Shown here piece after piece: positions 1 through 6,189 of a DNA stretch of 13,839 nt (the stretch's first letter is position 1; the number at the start of each line of letters is the position of its first letter). The notes beneath the pieces were generated by a model that was not told where the DNA came from, did no database searches, and saw nothing but the letters and a program-made list of their open reading frames with translations. The stretch is from the NCBI GenBank assembly GCA_033763355.1, contig JANRKT010000309.1:1-13839 (forward strand), given 5' to 3'. A program made the position numbers and the translations under genes. The stretch comes from JANRKT01 sp033763355 (GTDB lineage Bacteria; Bacteroidota; Bacteroidia; Chitinophagales; Chitinophagaceae).

Positions 1-17
1 CTAAACGATTATTCCAG

Positions 18-1181
18 ATGAAAGAAGTTGTAATCATCTCTGCCGTCCGCACACCCATAGGCAGTTTTGGCGGGGTATTAAAAAGTTTATCGGCTACGCA
101 GTTGGGCGCTGTTGCTATTAAAGCCGCAGTTGCAAAAGCCGGTATAAAACCTGAACAGGTTCAGGATGTATTGATGGGTTGTGTAATACAGGCGAATCTT
201 GGGCAGGCGCCGGCAAGACAGGCGGCAAAATTTGCTGACTTGCCAAACGAAGTAAACTGCACTACAGTAAATAAAGTTTGTGCAAGCGGTATGAAAGCCA
301 TTGCTCAGGCTGCGCAAAGCATAATGCTCGGTGATGCGGATATTGTTGTGGCAGGTGGTATGGAAAGCATGAGCAATGTGCCCTTTTATGCAGAGAACAT
401 GCGATGGGGCAATAAATATGGTAATGTGGCTTTTATTGACGGGCTTGCAAAAGATGGTTTAACCGATGTGTATGATGGCAAAGCAATGGGTAATGCTGCA
501 GAGCTGTGTGCAAAGGAATGTGGCATCAGCCGTGAAGAGCAGGATGCATTTGCCATTGAAAGTTACAAGCGGAGCCAGGCTGCATGGGAAAAATGTTATT
601 TCAGCAATGAAGTGGTGCAGGTTGAAATTCCCCAGCGCAAGGGAGGCCCCATTGTAATTGCGAAAGATGAAGAACCTTTTAATGTAAAGTTTGACAAGAT
701 ACCTTCATTAAGTCCCGCATTTCAGAAAGACGGTACTGTTACTGCCGCCAATGCAAGCACCATGAATGATGGAGCAGCGGCATTGGTGCTGATGAGCGCT
801 GAAAAAGCAAAAGAACTCGGCTTAAAGCCCATTGCAAAAATTAAAAGCTATGCAGATGCGGAGCAGGCTCCGGAATGGTTTACTACTACACCATCCCTCG
901 CTGTGCCCAAAGCGGTTGCCAAAGCCGGTTTGCAAATGAGCGATATTGATTACTGGGAACTGAATGAAGCATTTTCAGTTGTGGGTATTGAAAACAGCCG
1001 CCGTATGAAACTTGACCCGGCAAAAGTAAATGTGCATGGTGGTGCAGTTTCATTGGGCCATCCGTTGGGTTGCAGCGGTGCAAGAATTATCGTTACACTT
1101 ATAAACGTGCTGAAAGTAAACAATGCAAAATATGGCGCAGCAGGAATCTGTAATGGTGGTGGTGTGCATCAGCAATGGTAA
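18..1181 (+). CDS. Acetyl-CoA C-acetyltransferase (thiolase), C-terminus frameshifted
   Basis: This cytosolic thiolase condenses two acetyl-CoA to acetoacetyl-CoA, or cleaves 3-ketoacyl-CoA in the reverse direction. The catalytic residues are all visible: the nucleophile Cys88 in NKVCASGM, the NEAF motif, His348 in GGAVSLGHPLGCSGAR, and Cys378 in the C-terminal CNGGG motif. The length of 387 is close to the usual ~390. The N-terminal MKEVVIISAVRTPIG is typical of thiolases and supports the start. The last five residues (VHQQW) are not thiolase-like. Adding one G in the GGT run at about 1155-1165 gives GGGGASAMVIENM with a stop at 1193-1195, the expected ending. The frame therefore seems to have lost one base, by a real mutation or a sequencing error, after all catalytic residues. 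Acetoacetyl-CoA thiolase versus broader 3-ketoacyl-CoA thiolase cannot be settled from sequence alone. Confidence 0.93.
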   Translation: MKEVVIISAVRTPIGSFGGVLKSLSATQLGAVAIKAAVAKAGIKPEQVQDVLMGCVIQANLGQAPARQAAKFADLPNEVNCTTVNKVCASGMKAIAQAAQSIMLGDADIVVAGGMESMSNVPFYAENMRWGNKYGNVAFIDGLAKDGLTDVYDGKAMGNAAELCAKECGISREEQDAFAIESYKRSQAAWEKCYFSNEVVQVEIPQRKGGPIVIAKDEEPFNVKFDKIPSLSPAFQKDGTVTAANASTMNDGAAALVLMSAEKAKELGLKPIAKIKSYADAEQAPEWFTTTPSLAVPKAVAKAGLQMSDIDYWELNEAFSVVGIENSRRMKLDPAKVNVHGGAVSLGHPLGCSGARIIVTLINVLKVNNAKYGAAGICNGGGVHQQW

Positions 1182-1198
1182 TTGAAAATATGTAGGGA

Positions 1199-1240
1199 GC
1201 ATCCTCCCCTTTAAGGGGGAGTTAGAGGGGGTGCACAGGG
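1199..1240. repeat. Short GC-rich intergenic repeat, near-palindromic
   Basis: The segment contains CTCCCCTTTAAGGGGGAG (1204-1221), which is almost self-complementary, followed by GTTAGAGGGGGTGC. On the minus strand it reads as C-rich blocks separated by CTAA and TTAAA. This matches, from memory, a kind of short repeat scattered between genes in Bacteroidota genomes. It lies just downstream of the thiolase and could act as a transcript-end hairpin, but no U-tract follows on the plus strand. Confidence 0.45.
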
Positions 1241-1297
1241 CGGCTTATCAAAGAAACTTTTTGAATTGGAGTTTTTATTCGGTGCAGTGGTTTGTTG

Positions 1298-1335
1298 CCA
1301 CGGAACCACGGAGAAATAATTCCGTGTTTCCGTGG
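1298..1335. repeat. Inverted repeat, 16-nt arms
   Basis: The arms CCACGGAACCACGGAG (1298-1313) and TTCCGTGTTTCCGTGG (1320-1335) are inverted copies with 14 of 16 matches, separated by the 6-nt loop AAATAA. Each arm is itself built from a repeated CCACGGA unit. It would form a strong RNA hairpin between the thiolase and the acetyltransferase, but no T-run follows, so it is not a standard terminator. It resembles the dispersed CCACGGAG-type repeats of Bacteroidota. Confidence 0.5.
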
Positions 1336-1337
1336 TA

Positions 1338-1367
1338 TTGAATTATTACAGGTGTCACGTTTATTTG
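1338..1367 (+). promoter_or_regulatory. Candidate promoter of the GNAT gene
   Basis: TTG (1338-1340), a 19-nt spacer, and TTTATTTG (1360-1367) fit the Bacteroidota layout (TTG near -33, TAnnTTTG near -7) with one mismatch in the -7 box. The box ends 13 nt before the start codon at 1381, so the leader would be very short. Confidence 0.35.
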
Positions 1368-1380
1368 ATAGATTGCAAAT

Positions 1381-1893
1381 ATGGTCATACGGTTTGCCAC
1401 AACAGACGATGCTGAAGCGATAGCAGATTTCAGCAGGAAGACTTTTCATGAAACCTTTGCTTCCGTAAATACCCCGGAGAACATGAATAAGTTCATGAGC
1501 GAACAGTTTACAAAAGAAATGCTGATTAAAGAAGTGGGGGAGGATGGTAATGTTTTTTTGGCGGCTTATGATGAAGGGCAACTGATGGGCTATGTAAAAA
1601 TGAGGAAAACCATAAACCCTCCTGAACTGGGCAATGTAAAAGCCATAGAGATTGCGAGGATATATGCCGCCACATCTTCCATTGGAAAGGGGATTGGTAA
1701 AGCCTTAATGCAAAAAACCATTGATGTGGCAAAAGAGATGGGGAAGGAAATGCTGTGGCTGGGCGTTTGGGAAGAAAACCACCGGGCCATTGAGTTTTAT
1801 AAAAAATGGGGCTTTGTAAAATTTGCCTGGCACAAATTTATACTTGGTGATGATGTGCAGACTGACTGGCTGATGAAGAAAGAATTGAAATGA
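1381..1893 (+). CDS. PaiA-like GNAT N-acetyltransferase
   Basis: This cytosolic GNAT-fold enzyme would transfer an acetyl group from acetyl-CoA to an amine. From memory, the whole chain resembles Bacillus subtilis PaiA, a spermidine/spermine N-acetyltransferase. Shared features are TFHETFA..NTPENM near residues 21-35, the acetyl-CoA-binding segment with IEIARIY followed by IGKGIGKALM (89-110), LWLGVWEENHRAIEFYKKWGF (125-145), and the GDDVQTDWLM ending. The length of 170 is normal. The ATG at 1381 is supported by this N-terminal match. The gene stands alone, with a promoter-like sequence directly upstream and a converging gene 42 bp downstream. Polyamine acetylation is inferred from family resemblance; the true substrate may differ. 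Confidence 0.87.
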   Translation: MVIRFATTDDAEAIADFSRKTFHETFASVNTPENMNKFMSEQFTKEMLIKEVGEDGNVFLAAYDEGQLMGYVKMRKTINPPELGNVKAIEIARIYAATSSIGKGIGKALMQKTIDVAKEMGKEMLWLGVWEENHRAIEFYKKWGFVKFAWHKFILGDDVQTDWLMKKELK

Positions 1894-1935
1894 ATCGGTA
1901 CACACCCGAAAAAAACCAATTGCTTTATAAAGTTC

Positions 1936-2682
1936 TCATAAAATAAACGGCGTCCCCTTTTTTCTTTTAATCCACTTGTCCCCTTTGCTGTCAATCCACA
2001 AAATATCAATAGGCCCTGAAACAGTGCTGTCTTTCCCATTGCTGTTTTCAATCAGGTAAACAGCAGCCATCCGTGGGCTTTTCAAAACATTGTTTATGTT
2101 GAAATCATAGTGATAAATACGGCCTTTGCCTGATTCATAAACAAATGCTGAGTCTTTGGAAATATCACTGCAGGAAGCATTTTGTATGATGAAATGGACC
2201 TTTGTTGTATTCAGGCTGTCAGGGTTTATCAAAGATTTCATTCCCCATAGAAAAGGGGTGGCGCCATCCCTTGATATAATGAAAACAGAGGAAGACCTGA
2301 TTTTTTTATCACTGGTGAAACGTAAAGGGGATTCTTTTTGCAGTAACAGGTAAGCTGAATCAAGGGCTGATGCCCACCTGCTTAATATTTCAGTTTTTGC
2401 TTTGTCAAAATCAATATTGTTTTTTAAAGCATCTGCTACAATCGTTATCAGGTTGTAAATATTTTTATACTGTACAAAGCCGTCATGGGCATAATAAAAT
2501 TTACCGGTCTTATAAATTTTTACTGCATCTTCTTTGTTTTCACCGCCGTTTAAATGCTGGCTGTCGGTTGCGAGGAGGATGCCCTGGCTTGTTACAATCA
2601 CAACTACTGATGAGCCGAAAGTATGGGTTGCAAAAAGCAGCAGCAAAACAACGAGAGCGGATTTTTTGATAGTACATTCCAT
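1936..2682 (-). CDS. Exported proteasome/HslV-like Ntn-hydrolase candidate
   Basis: I chose the ATG at 2682 over one 36 nt upstream (2718) because it gives a clean signal peptide: MECTIKK, a hydrophobic stretch to about residue 18, and a likely cleavage in THTFG before SS. The mature start, SSVVVIVTSQGILLATDSQ, lines up with the N-terminus of proteasome beta subunits and HslV (TTIV...G..(I/L)A.D). Counting the exposed Ser as 1, Asp falls at 17, and the Lys of AVKIYK is at 32, close to the catalytic Lys33. The C-terminal stretch VSGPIDILWIDSKGDKWI also resembles the end of proteasome-type folds. If active, signal peptidase would expose a Ser nucleophile instead of the usual autocatalytic Thr1. 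The fold is likely; catalysis is inference. The alternative is an inactive Ntn-fold protein. The mature length of about 224 fits the family. No obvious partner gene is adjacent. Confidence 0.72.
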   Translation of the reverse strand: MECTIKKSALVVLLLLFATHTFGSSVVVIVTSQGILLATDSQHLNGGENKEDAVKIYKTGKFYYAHDGFVQYKNIYNLITIVADALKNNIDFDKAKTEILSRWASALDSAYLLLQKESPLRFTSDKKIRSSSVFIISRDGATPFLWGMKSLINPDSLNTTKVHFIIQNASCSDISKDSAFVYESGKGRIYHYDFNINNVLKSPRMAAVYLIENSNGKDSTVSGPIDILWIDSKGDKWIKRKKGTPFIL

Positions 2683-2807
2683 AAACAATCCATTGGGGAT
2701 GAATGTTGCTTGCAGCAAAAGAAAGTTACTTTATTTATGTTCAGCGCAGTATTATAAACTTTATAAAAGATAATATCGGGGGACAGCCGGTATAATCCTG
2801 GTTTATA

Positions 2808-2840
2808 AAAAAACTCCCTGAATGCAGCAGGGAGTTTTTT
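2808..2840 (-). terminator. Rho-independent terminator, usable in both directions
   Basis: A perfect 13-bp inverted repeat AAAAAACTCCCTG / CAGGGAGTTTTTT (2808-2820 and 2828-2840) encloses a 7-nt loop. The GC core with A-tract and T-tract on either side makes it work on both strands. It most plausibly ends the leftward transcript of the exported protein at 3016-3735, protecting the next gene downstream. Confidence 0.8.
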
Positions 2841-2863
2841 GTAATGATCAGACTATAAAAAAG

Positions 2864-2893
2864 CCATGGTCTTAGGAGACTATGGTTTTCTTT
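2864..2893. terminator. Second terminator-like hairpin
   Basis: CCATGGTCT (2864-2872) pairs with AGACTATGG (2877-2885), 9 bp with one G-U pair and a TAGG tetraloop. TTTTCTTT follows on the plus strand, and on the minus strand CTTTTTTAT follows the stem. It is about 120 nt past the stop of the 3016-3735 gene and is probably a first terminator in tandem with the one at 2808. Confidence 0.5.
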
Positions 2894-2914
2894 GAAAAAA
2901 TCGCCATTAAGTTT

Positions 2915-2977
2915 AAAACCTGACAGGTTTAGTTGCTGATGTTCCATGAATATTGAGAAGCAAACCTGTCAGGTTTT
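2915..2977. repeat. Exact 16-bp inverted repeat with palindromic arms
   Basis: AAAACCTGACAGGTTT (2915-2930) and AAACCTGTCAGGTTTT (2962-2977) are exact reverse complements, 31 bp apart. Each arm is itself a palindrome, AAACCTG-W-CAGGTTT. The element can thus fold as one long hairpin or as two small ones (cruciform). It lies in non-coding DNA between two leftward genes. The shape is like a REP or protein-binding dyad; the function is unknown. Confidence 0.65.
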
Positions 2978-2991
2978 CTTCATAATAACCA

Positions 2992-3009
2992 GCGAAGCCG
3001 GAGCTTCGC
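2992..3009. repeat. 7-bp stem with CGGA loop next to a stop codon
   Basis: GCGAAGC (2992-2998) and GCTTCGC (3003-3009) form a perfect stem with a CGGA tetraloop, 7 nt beyond the stop of the leftward gene at 3016. There is no T-run, so it is more likely an RNA-stabilising hairpin or a short dispersed repeat than a terminator. Confidence 0.45.
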
Positions 3010-3015
3010 AGTACA

Positions 3016-3735
3016 TTATTTTGAACTGAGGTCGGCCCGCAGGAAAAGCAGTTCAGACCATTGCTCATCTACATACTTACGGAGTACGTCCAGGAAATTC
3101 TCAAATGAATCCTCTCCATGGATTGCTTCATAACGGTCTTTAAAAGGTTTCCGGAAACCGGATTCTCTTTCTTTAAGCCCTTGTTTATATCTCGTTACAA
3201 GTGTGTATTGTGCCGGCCCTGATGCGCTGGCTGTATATACTGCAACGGTTTCCCCGCCAGCTTGCCATGCAGGTCTCATCCAGGATATCACCTCCCTCAC
3301 TTTATTTCCCCAGCCAATTTTCTGTACCCAATGTGTAATGCTTATCTTATCTGTAAAATCGCCGAGGGCAATTGTACTGAGCGAATCCTGGTAAACAGAA
3401 TAACCTGAGCTGGTCCTTTCGGTAAGGTGGATGGATACATTCTTGTTCCAGTCAGTATTGTGTTCAGCGCCCAGGTTACCTCTTTTATCAACCATTTCCC
3501 AGCTTACGGGCCCTTCGGTAATGTGGTAGCCGCCATAATCCCTGCCGGATTGTATTTCAAAAACACGCCATTTCCAATCCCCCGTGTGGTACTTCTGTGC
3601 GTGGGCGGCTATGGCTTTTTCAAATTCAAGAACCTTATCCGCTTTGGGAAATACCCTGTTGGAGCTGACAACATTTTTAACCTGGCTTATCCCTATAGCA
3701 GGAACAAGCACAAGAAAAGCAAGCAGTTTTCTCAT
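3016..3735 (-). CDS. Exported protein of unknown function (239 aa)
   Basis: I do not recognise a named family. The N-terminus MRKLLAFLVLVPAIGISQ is a typical signal peptide, with probable cleavage around residue 17-18, so the protein should be periplasmic or surface-located; there is no lipobox Cys. The mature part of about 220 residues has no further membrane segment. It is rich in aromatic residues: WKWRVFEIQSGRDYGGYHI near 54-72, and WMRPAW in the middle. The last quarter is charged and probably helical (KDRYEAIHGEDSFENFLDVLRKYVDEQW). The alternation of short strands and helices suggests a dimeric alpha-beta barrel such as ABM-like proteins, but this is only an impression. It seems monocistronic, with a candidate promoter upstream and hairpins downstream. 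Confidence 0.8.
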   Translation of the reverse strand: MRKLLAFLVLVPAIGISQVKNVVSSNRVFPKADKVLEFEKAIAAHAQKYHTGDWKWRVFEIQSGRDYGGYHITEGPVSWEMVDKRGNLGAEHNTDWNKNVSIHLTERTSSGYSVYQDSLSTIALGDFTDKISITHWVQKIGWGNKVREVISWMRPAWQAGGETVAVYTASASGPAQYTLVTRYKQGLKERESGFRKPFKDRYEAIHGEDSFENFLDVLRKYVDEQWSELLFLRADLSSK

Positions 3736-3802
3736 GTTTTAATGTTTGAAAAATGAAAGAAATGATAGCGGTGCTGTTGTGGATAGGAGTGCGAAGAGGC
3801 AA

Positions 3803-3836
3803 GAAAGGTAATACAAATATTACAAATCCGTCAAAA
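3803..3836 (-). promoter_or_regulatory. Candidate promoter of the 239-aa exported protein
   Basis: Read on the minus strand, TTTTG (3836-3832), a 21-nt spacer and TACCTTTC (3810-3803) match the Bacteroidota promoter pattern with one mismatch in the -7 box. The leader to the start codon at 3735 would be about 60 nt. Confidence 0.35.
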
Positions 3837-3854
3837 CATTTTTACGCCTGTGCA

Positions 3855-4265
3855 TTACAGTGAGTGGTTTGTCTCTTTGTTTCGGTTTGCGGCAATTACA
3901 ATAAATGAAATGATCAGCAATACACTGTACTCCACGCCGCCGCTCTGGTGGCCCACTACAAACCATCCGTTTTTTGCATGCACCAATATGATGCCCATGA
4001 TGTGTTCAATAATAAATATCATGCATATCCATTTTACAAAACTGCCGGAAGCCATAATTGCGCCACCGGTAATTTCAAAAATAGTGATGCCCCATGCCAG
4101 CGCTTTGCCAATTATAAAACCTTTGCTGTTGAGGAATTCACCGAAGCCCCCTACAGTGCCTGCATAGATGCGTATTACGCCATGTGCCATCATAATAAGC
4201 GATACTGAAATTCTCAGGAGCGTTTGTGCACTTTTAGCAGAAAGAAAAGGAAACTGTCTGGCCAT
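3855..4265 (-). CDS. DoxX-family membrane protein
   Basis: This is a small integral inner-membrane protein of 136 residues with four hydrophobic segments at about 14-35, 50-72, 76-97 and 112-127, the usual DoxX topology and length. The N-terminal LLRISVSLIMMAHGVIRIYAG, with its conserved H-G, and the GKALAWGITIFEITGGAIMASG segment are typical. DoxX-like proteins have been linked to quinone or thiosulfate oxidation and to redox stress, but most have no known role, so I give none here. The start at 4265 gives the short polar N-terminus expected. A DinB-like gene lies 101 bp upstream on the same strand; co-transcription is possible. A TAACTTTA box (4287-4294, minus strand) might be its own -7 element, but no -33 partner is seen. 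Confidence 0.87.
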   Translation of the reverse strand: MARQFPFLSAKSAQTLLRISVSLIMMAHGVIRIYAGTVGGFGEFLNSKGFIIGKALAWGITIFEITGGAIMASGSFVKWICMIFIIEHIMGIILVHAKNGWFVVGHQSGGVEYSVLLIISFIVIAANRNKETNHSL

Positions 4266-4366
4266 TGCAGGTTTTTATGGTTGCACTAAAGTTAAGGGTT
4301 CAGCCCCTGCTTTTTATTTTTTCTTTTTCATTCAACAGGGGAGCGGCGGCGTTCCAGGAATATCAG

Positions 4367-4822
4367 TCACGGGTAGGCGACGGGTGGTAAATCCAGTACC
4401 TGGTGCAGGTGATGTAAAAGGTGTTTGCTGTAATCAGCGGCCAGCCATTCAATGCTATGTAACGCTTCACTCATGGCTTCTCTTTTTTCAGCGCCTGGAG
4501 ATATGTTCATGAGTACAGTGCAGATATGTTTGTTCAGCAAAACCCACAAATCAATTAAATCTTTTACCGGGTAACCCTGGTAATCGGCAGCAGCAACCCA
4601 CTTGTCCTGGTTGTAAACAATCTTCGGCAATTCTTCGTATTGCGCCACTACAAAACGGCGGATATTGTTTTGTGCAGAATCAATCAGGTGCCCGAGGATC
4701 TCTTTTTTGCTCCATTTGTGCGGAAGGCGTTTGAAAGAAAAATCCTCATTACTTATTTTATATAACCGGGCTGCATGATCTGAAATGATTTGTCCGAGTT
4801 GCTGAATACTTGCCTGTAACAT
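4367..4822 (-). CDS. DinB/YfiT-like putative metal-dependent protein
   Basis: This is a cytosolic four-helix-bundle protein of 151 residues. The family pattern is clear: the first metal-binding His in SKKEILGHLIDSAQNN (His45), and a His cluster in the last helix, DYSKHLLHHLHQVL (His134, His137/138). The motif KWSKKEILGHLIDS is typical of DinB_2 proteins. These proteins often bind a divalent metal or zinc, and some transfer thiols (bacillithiol or mycothiol S-transferases) or act as hydrolases. No specific activity can be given here. The ATG at 4822 gives the expected N-terminal helix. A long non-coding region lies upstream, and the DoxX gene follows on the same strand. Confidence 0.85.
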   Translation of the reverse strand: MLQASIQQLGQIISDHAARLYKISNEDFSFKRLPHKWSKKEILGHLIDSAQNNIRRFVVAQYEELPKIVYNQDKWVAAADYQGYPVKDLIDLWVLLNKHICTVLMNISPGAEKREAMSEALHSIEWLAADYSKHLLHHLHQVLDLPPVAYP

Positions 4823-5062
4823 GTTGATTATTTTTTACATCGCTCTTTACCTCTATTCAAGTTTTAAAGCGATATAAAAATACATGTTATATCACTCTCC
4901 GTTAAATGTGGGAATGACAGGGTAAGGTTACGCACCCGCTTGCAGGGGCAGTTTTTCAAAGGGTGCATTTAATGGATTAAGTACCCTGGTAACCTCCCGA
5001 CCAACAGGCCCGCAGCCCCTGTTTGCAGAAAAACATCTTTTGCTGGTGTGCAGCCTGTACAA
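4823..5062. other. Gene-free region upstream of pdhB
   Basis: I find no convincing small gene in this stretch. It separates the divergent DinB-like gene and pdhB and must hold both promoters. An AT-rich dyad, AGCGATATAA (4869-4878) and TTATATCACT (4887-4896) with 9 of 10 arm matches, could be an operator. The rest is a mix of C-rich and T-rich sequence without a clear repeat or RNA signature. Confidence 0.5.
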
Positions 5063-5070
5063 TATTTTTG
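5038..5070 (+). promoter_or_regulatory. Promoter of pdhB
   Basis: TTTTG (5038-5042), a 20-nt spacer, and TATTTTTG (5063-5070) match the Bacteroidota primary-sigma consensus fully. Transcription should start around 5075-5078, giving a leader of about 50 nt. This is the best promoter in the window. Confidence 0.6.
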
Positions 5071-5124
5071 CCTGCTTCCGCTGGTTGTAGTATGGAAGCC
5101 TAATATCAATATAATTTATTTTTT

Positions 5125-6111
5125 ATGTCAAGAGTAATTGCATTCCGTGAAGCTTTAAGGGAAGCATTAAACGAGGAAATGAGGCGTGATGACAGGGTTT
5201 TCCTGATGGGTGAAGAAGTAGCAGAGTATAACGGCGCTTACAAGGTTAGTCAGGGTATGCTGGATGAATTTGGCCCCAAAAGGGTTATTGACACACCCAT
5301 TGCAGAACTGGGTTTTTCCGCCGTTGCAGTTGGCGCTGCACAAAACGGCTTAAGGCCTGTAGTGGAATTCATGACATGGAACTTTGCACTCCTTGCTTTA
5401 GACCAAATTTTAAATACCGCTTCTAAAATGCTGGCCATGAGTGGCGGACAGGTTGGCTGCCCCATTGTGTTCCGCGGGCCAAACGGTTCTGCAGGTCAAT
5501 TGGGCGCCCAGCACTCAACCGCTTTTGAAAGCATGTATGCCAACATACCGGGCCTTAAAGTAGTTTCCGTTTCCAACCCATACGATGCAAAGGGGTTGCT
5601 GAAAAGCGCCATAAGGGATGATGACCCGGTTATATTTATGGAAAGCGAGGTGATGTATGGTGATAAAGGCGAAGTTCCCGAAGAAGAATACCTGATCCCG
5701 ATAGGCAAAGCGGATGTCAGGAGGAGCGGAGGTGATGTTACCATTGTGTCATTTAATAAAATGATGAAAGTGGCCCATGGTGCTGCTGATGAATTGCAGA
5801 AAGAAGGAATAAGCGCTGAAGTTATTGATTTGAGGACAATCCGTCCATTGGATTGGATGACTGTATTGGAAAGTGTAAAGAAAACCAACCGCCTTGTTAT
5901 TGTAGAGGAGCAATGGCCCTTTGCTTCGGTTAGTTCTGAATTGGCCTATCGCATCCAGAAAGAAGGGTTCGATTATCTTGATGCCCCCGTCCGCCGCATT
6001 GCCTGTGCAGACGCCCCTATGCACTACGCCCCGAACCTTGTTGCGGGTTATCTTCCAGATGTGCCGCGAACAGTAAAGCTGGTAAAGGAAGTTATGTACG
6101 TGAAGAAATAA
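5125..6111 (+). CDS. pdhB: Pyruvate dehydrogenase E1 component, beta subunit
   Basis: This is the beta chain of the heterotetrameric E1 enzyme, which decarboxylates pyruvate with thiamine diphosphate and passes the acetyl group to lipoyl-E2. The 328 residues match the family from end to end. GEEVAEYNGAYKVSQGM at 29-45 and TPIAELGFSAVAVGAA at 57-72 include the Glu (61) that activates the ThDP ring. FRGPNGSAGQLGAQHS, with His130, is an active-site loop. The C-terminal transketolase-like domain, from GKADVRRSGGDVTIVSF on, includes VIDLRTIRPLD. The start is supported by MSRVIAFREALREALNEEM. No E1 alpha or E2 gene is adjacent, so the complex is split across loci. A full promoter lies upstream and a terminator downstream, so the gene is probably monocistronic. 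A branched-chain 2-oxoacid dehydrogenase subunit is the alternative, but the motifs favour PDH. Confidence 0.95.
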   Translation: MSRVIAFREALREALNEEMRRDDRVFLMGEEVAEYNGAYKVSQGMLDEFGPKRVIDTPIAELGFSAVAVGAAQNGLRPVVEFMTWNFALLALDQILNTASKMLAMSGGQVGCPIVFRGPNGSAGQLGAQHSTAFESMYANIPGLKVVSVSNPYDAKGLLKSAIRDDDPVIFMESEVMYGDKGEVPEEEYLIPIGKADVRRSGGDVTIVSFNKMMKVAHGAADELQKEGISAEVIDLRTIRPLDWMTVLESVKKTNRLVIVEEQWPFASVSSELAYRIQKEGFDYLDAPVRRIACADAPMHYAPNLVAGYLPDVPRTVKLVKEVMYVKK

Positions 6112-6136
6112 AAATCAGAACCTTACGTTTTAATAT

Positions 6137-6172
6137 CAATCCCGGCCTTTGTAACCGGGATTGCTTATTTTT
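6137..6172 (+). terminator. Rho-independent terminator of pdhB
   Basis: CAATCCCGG (6137-6145) pairs perfectly with CCGGGATTG (6155-6163) around a 9-nt loop, and CTTATTTTT follows. It begins 26 nt past the pdhB stop. Its T-run merges with the TATTTTTG box of the next gene, so terminator and promoter overlap. Confidence 0.8.
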
Positions 6173-6173
6173 G
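6166..6173 (+). promoter_or_regulatory. -7 box upstream of the TonB-dependent receptor
   Basis: TATTTTTG is a full match to TAnnTTTG. The nearest TTTG (6148-6151) is only 14 nt upstream, too close for a standard -33 element, so the promoter may be weak or need an activator. The box ends 16 nt before the ATG, giving a very short leader. Confidence 0.4.
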
Positions 6174-6189
6174 GACATAATATCCTGTG

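Noticed and set aside
2683..2718. A 12-codon N-terminal extension of the Ntn-hydrolase gene, starting at the ATG at 2718.
   Set aside because: It would bury the signal peptide behind MLQATFIPNGLF; starting at 2682 gives a standard signal peptide.
2741..2947. A 68-codon minus-strand open frame.
   Set aside because: It runs through two terminator hairpins and one arm of an inverted repeat and has no protein-like composition.
4304..4341. CCCCTG/CAGGGG inverted repeat around a T-rich stretch, between the DoxX and DinB-like genes.
   Set aside because: Only 6 bp with a 26-nt loop, and the T-run is inside the loop on one strand and an A-run on the other, so it is not a terminator.
6148..6151. TTTG as the -33 element for the TonB receptor.
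   Set aside because: The spacer of 14 nt to TATTTTTG is too short for the Bacteroidota promoter layout.
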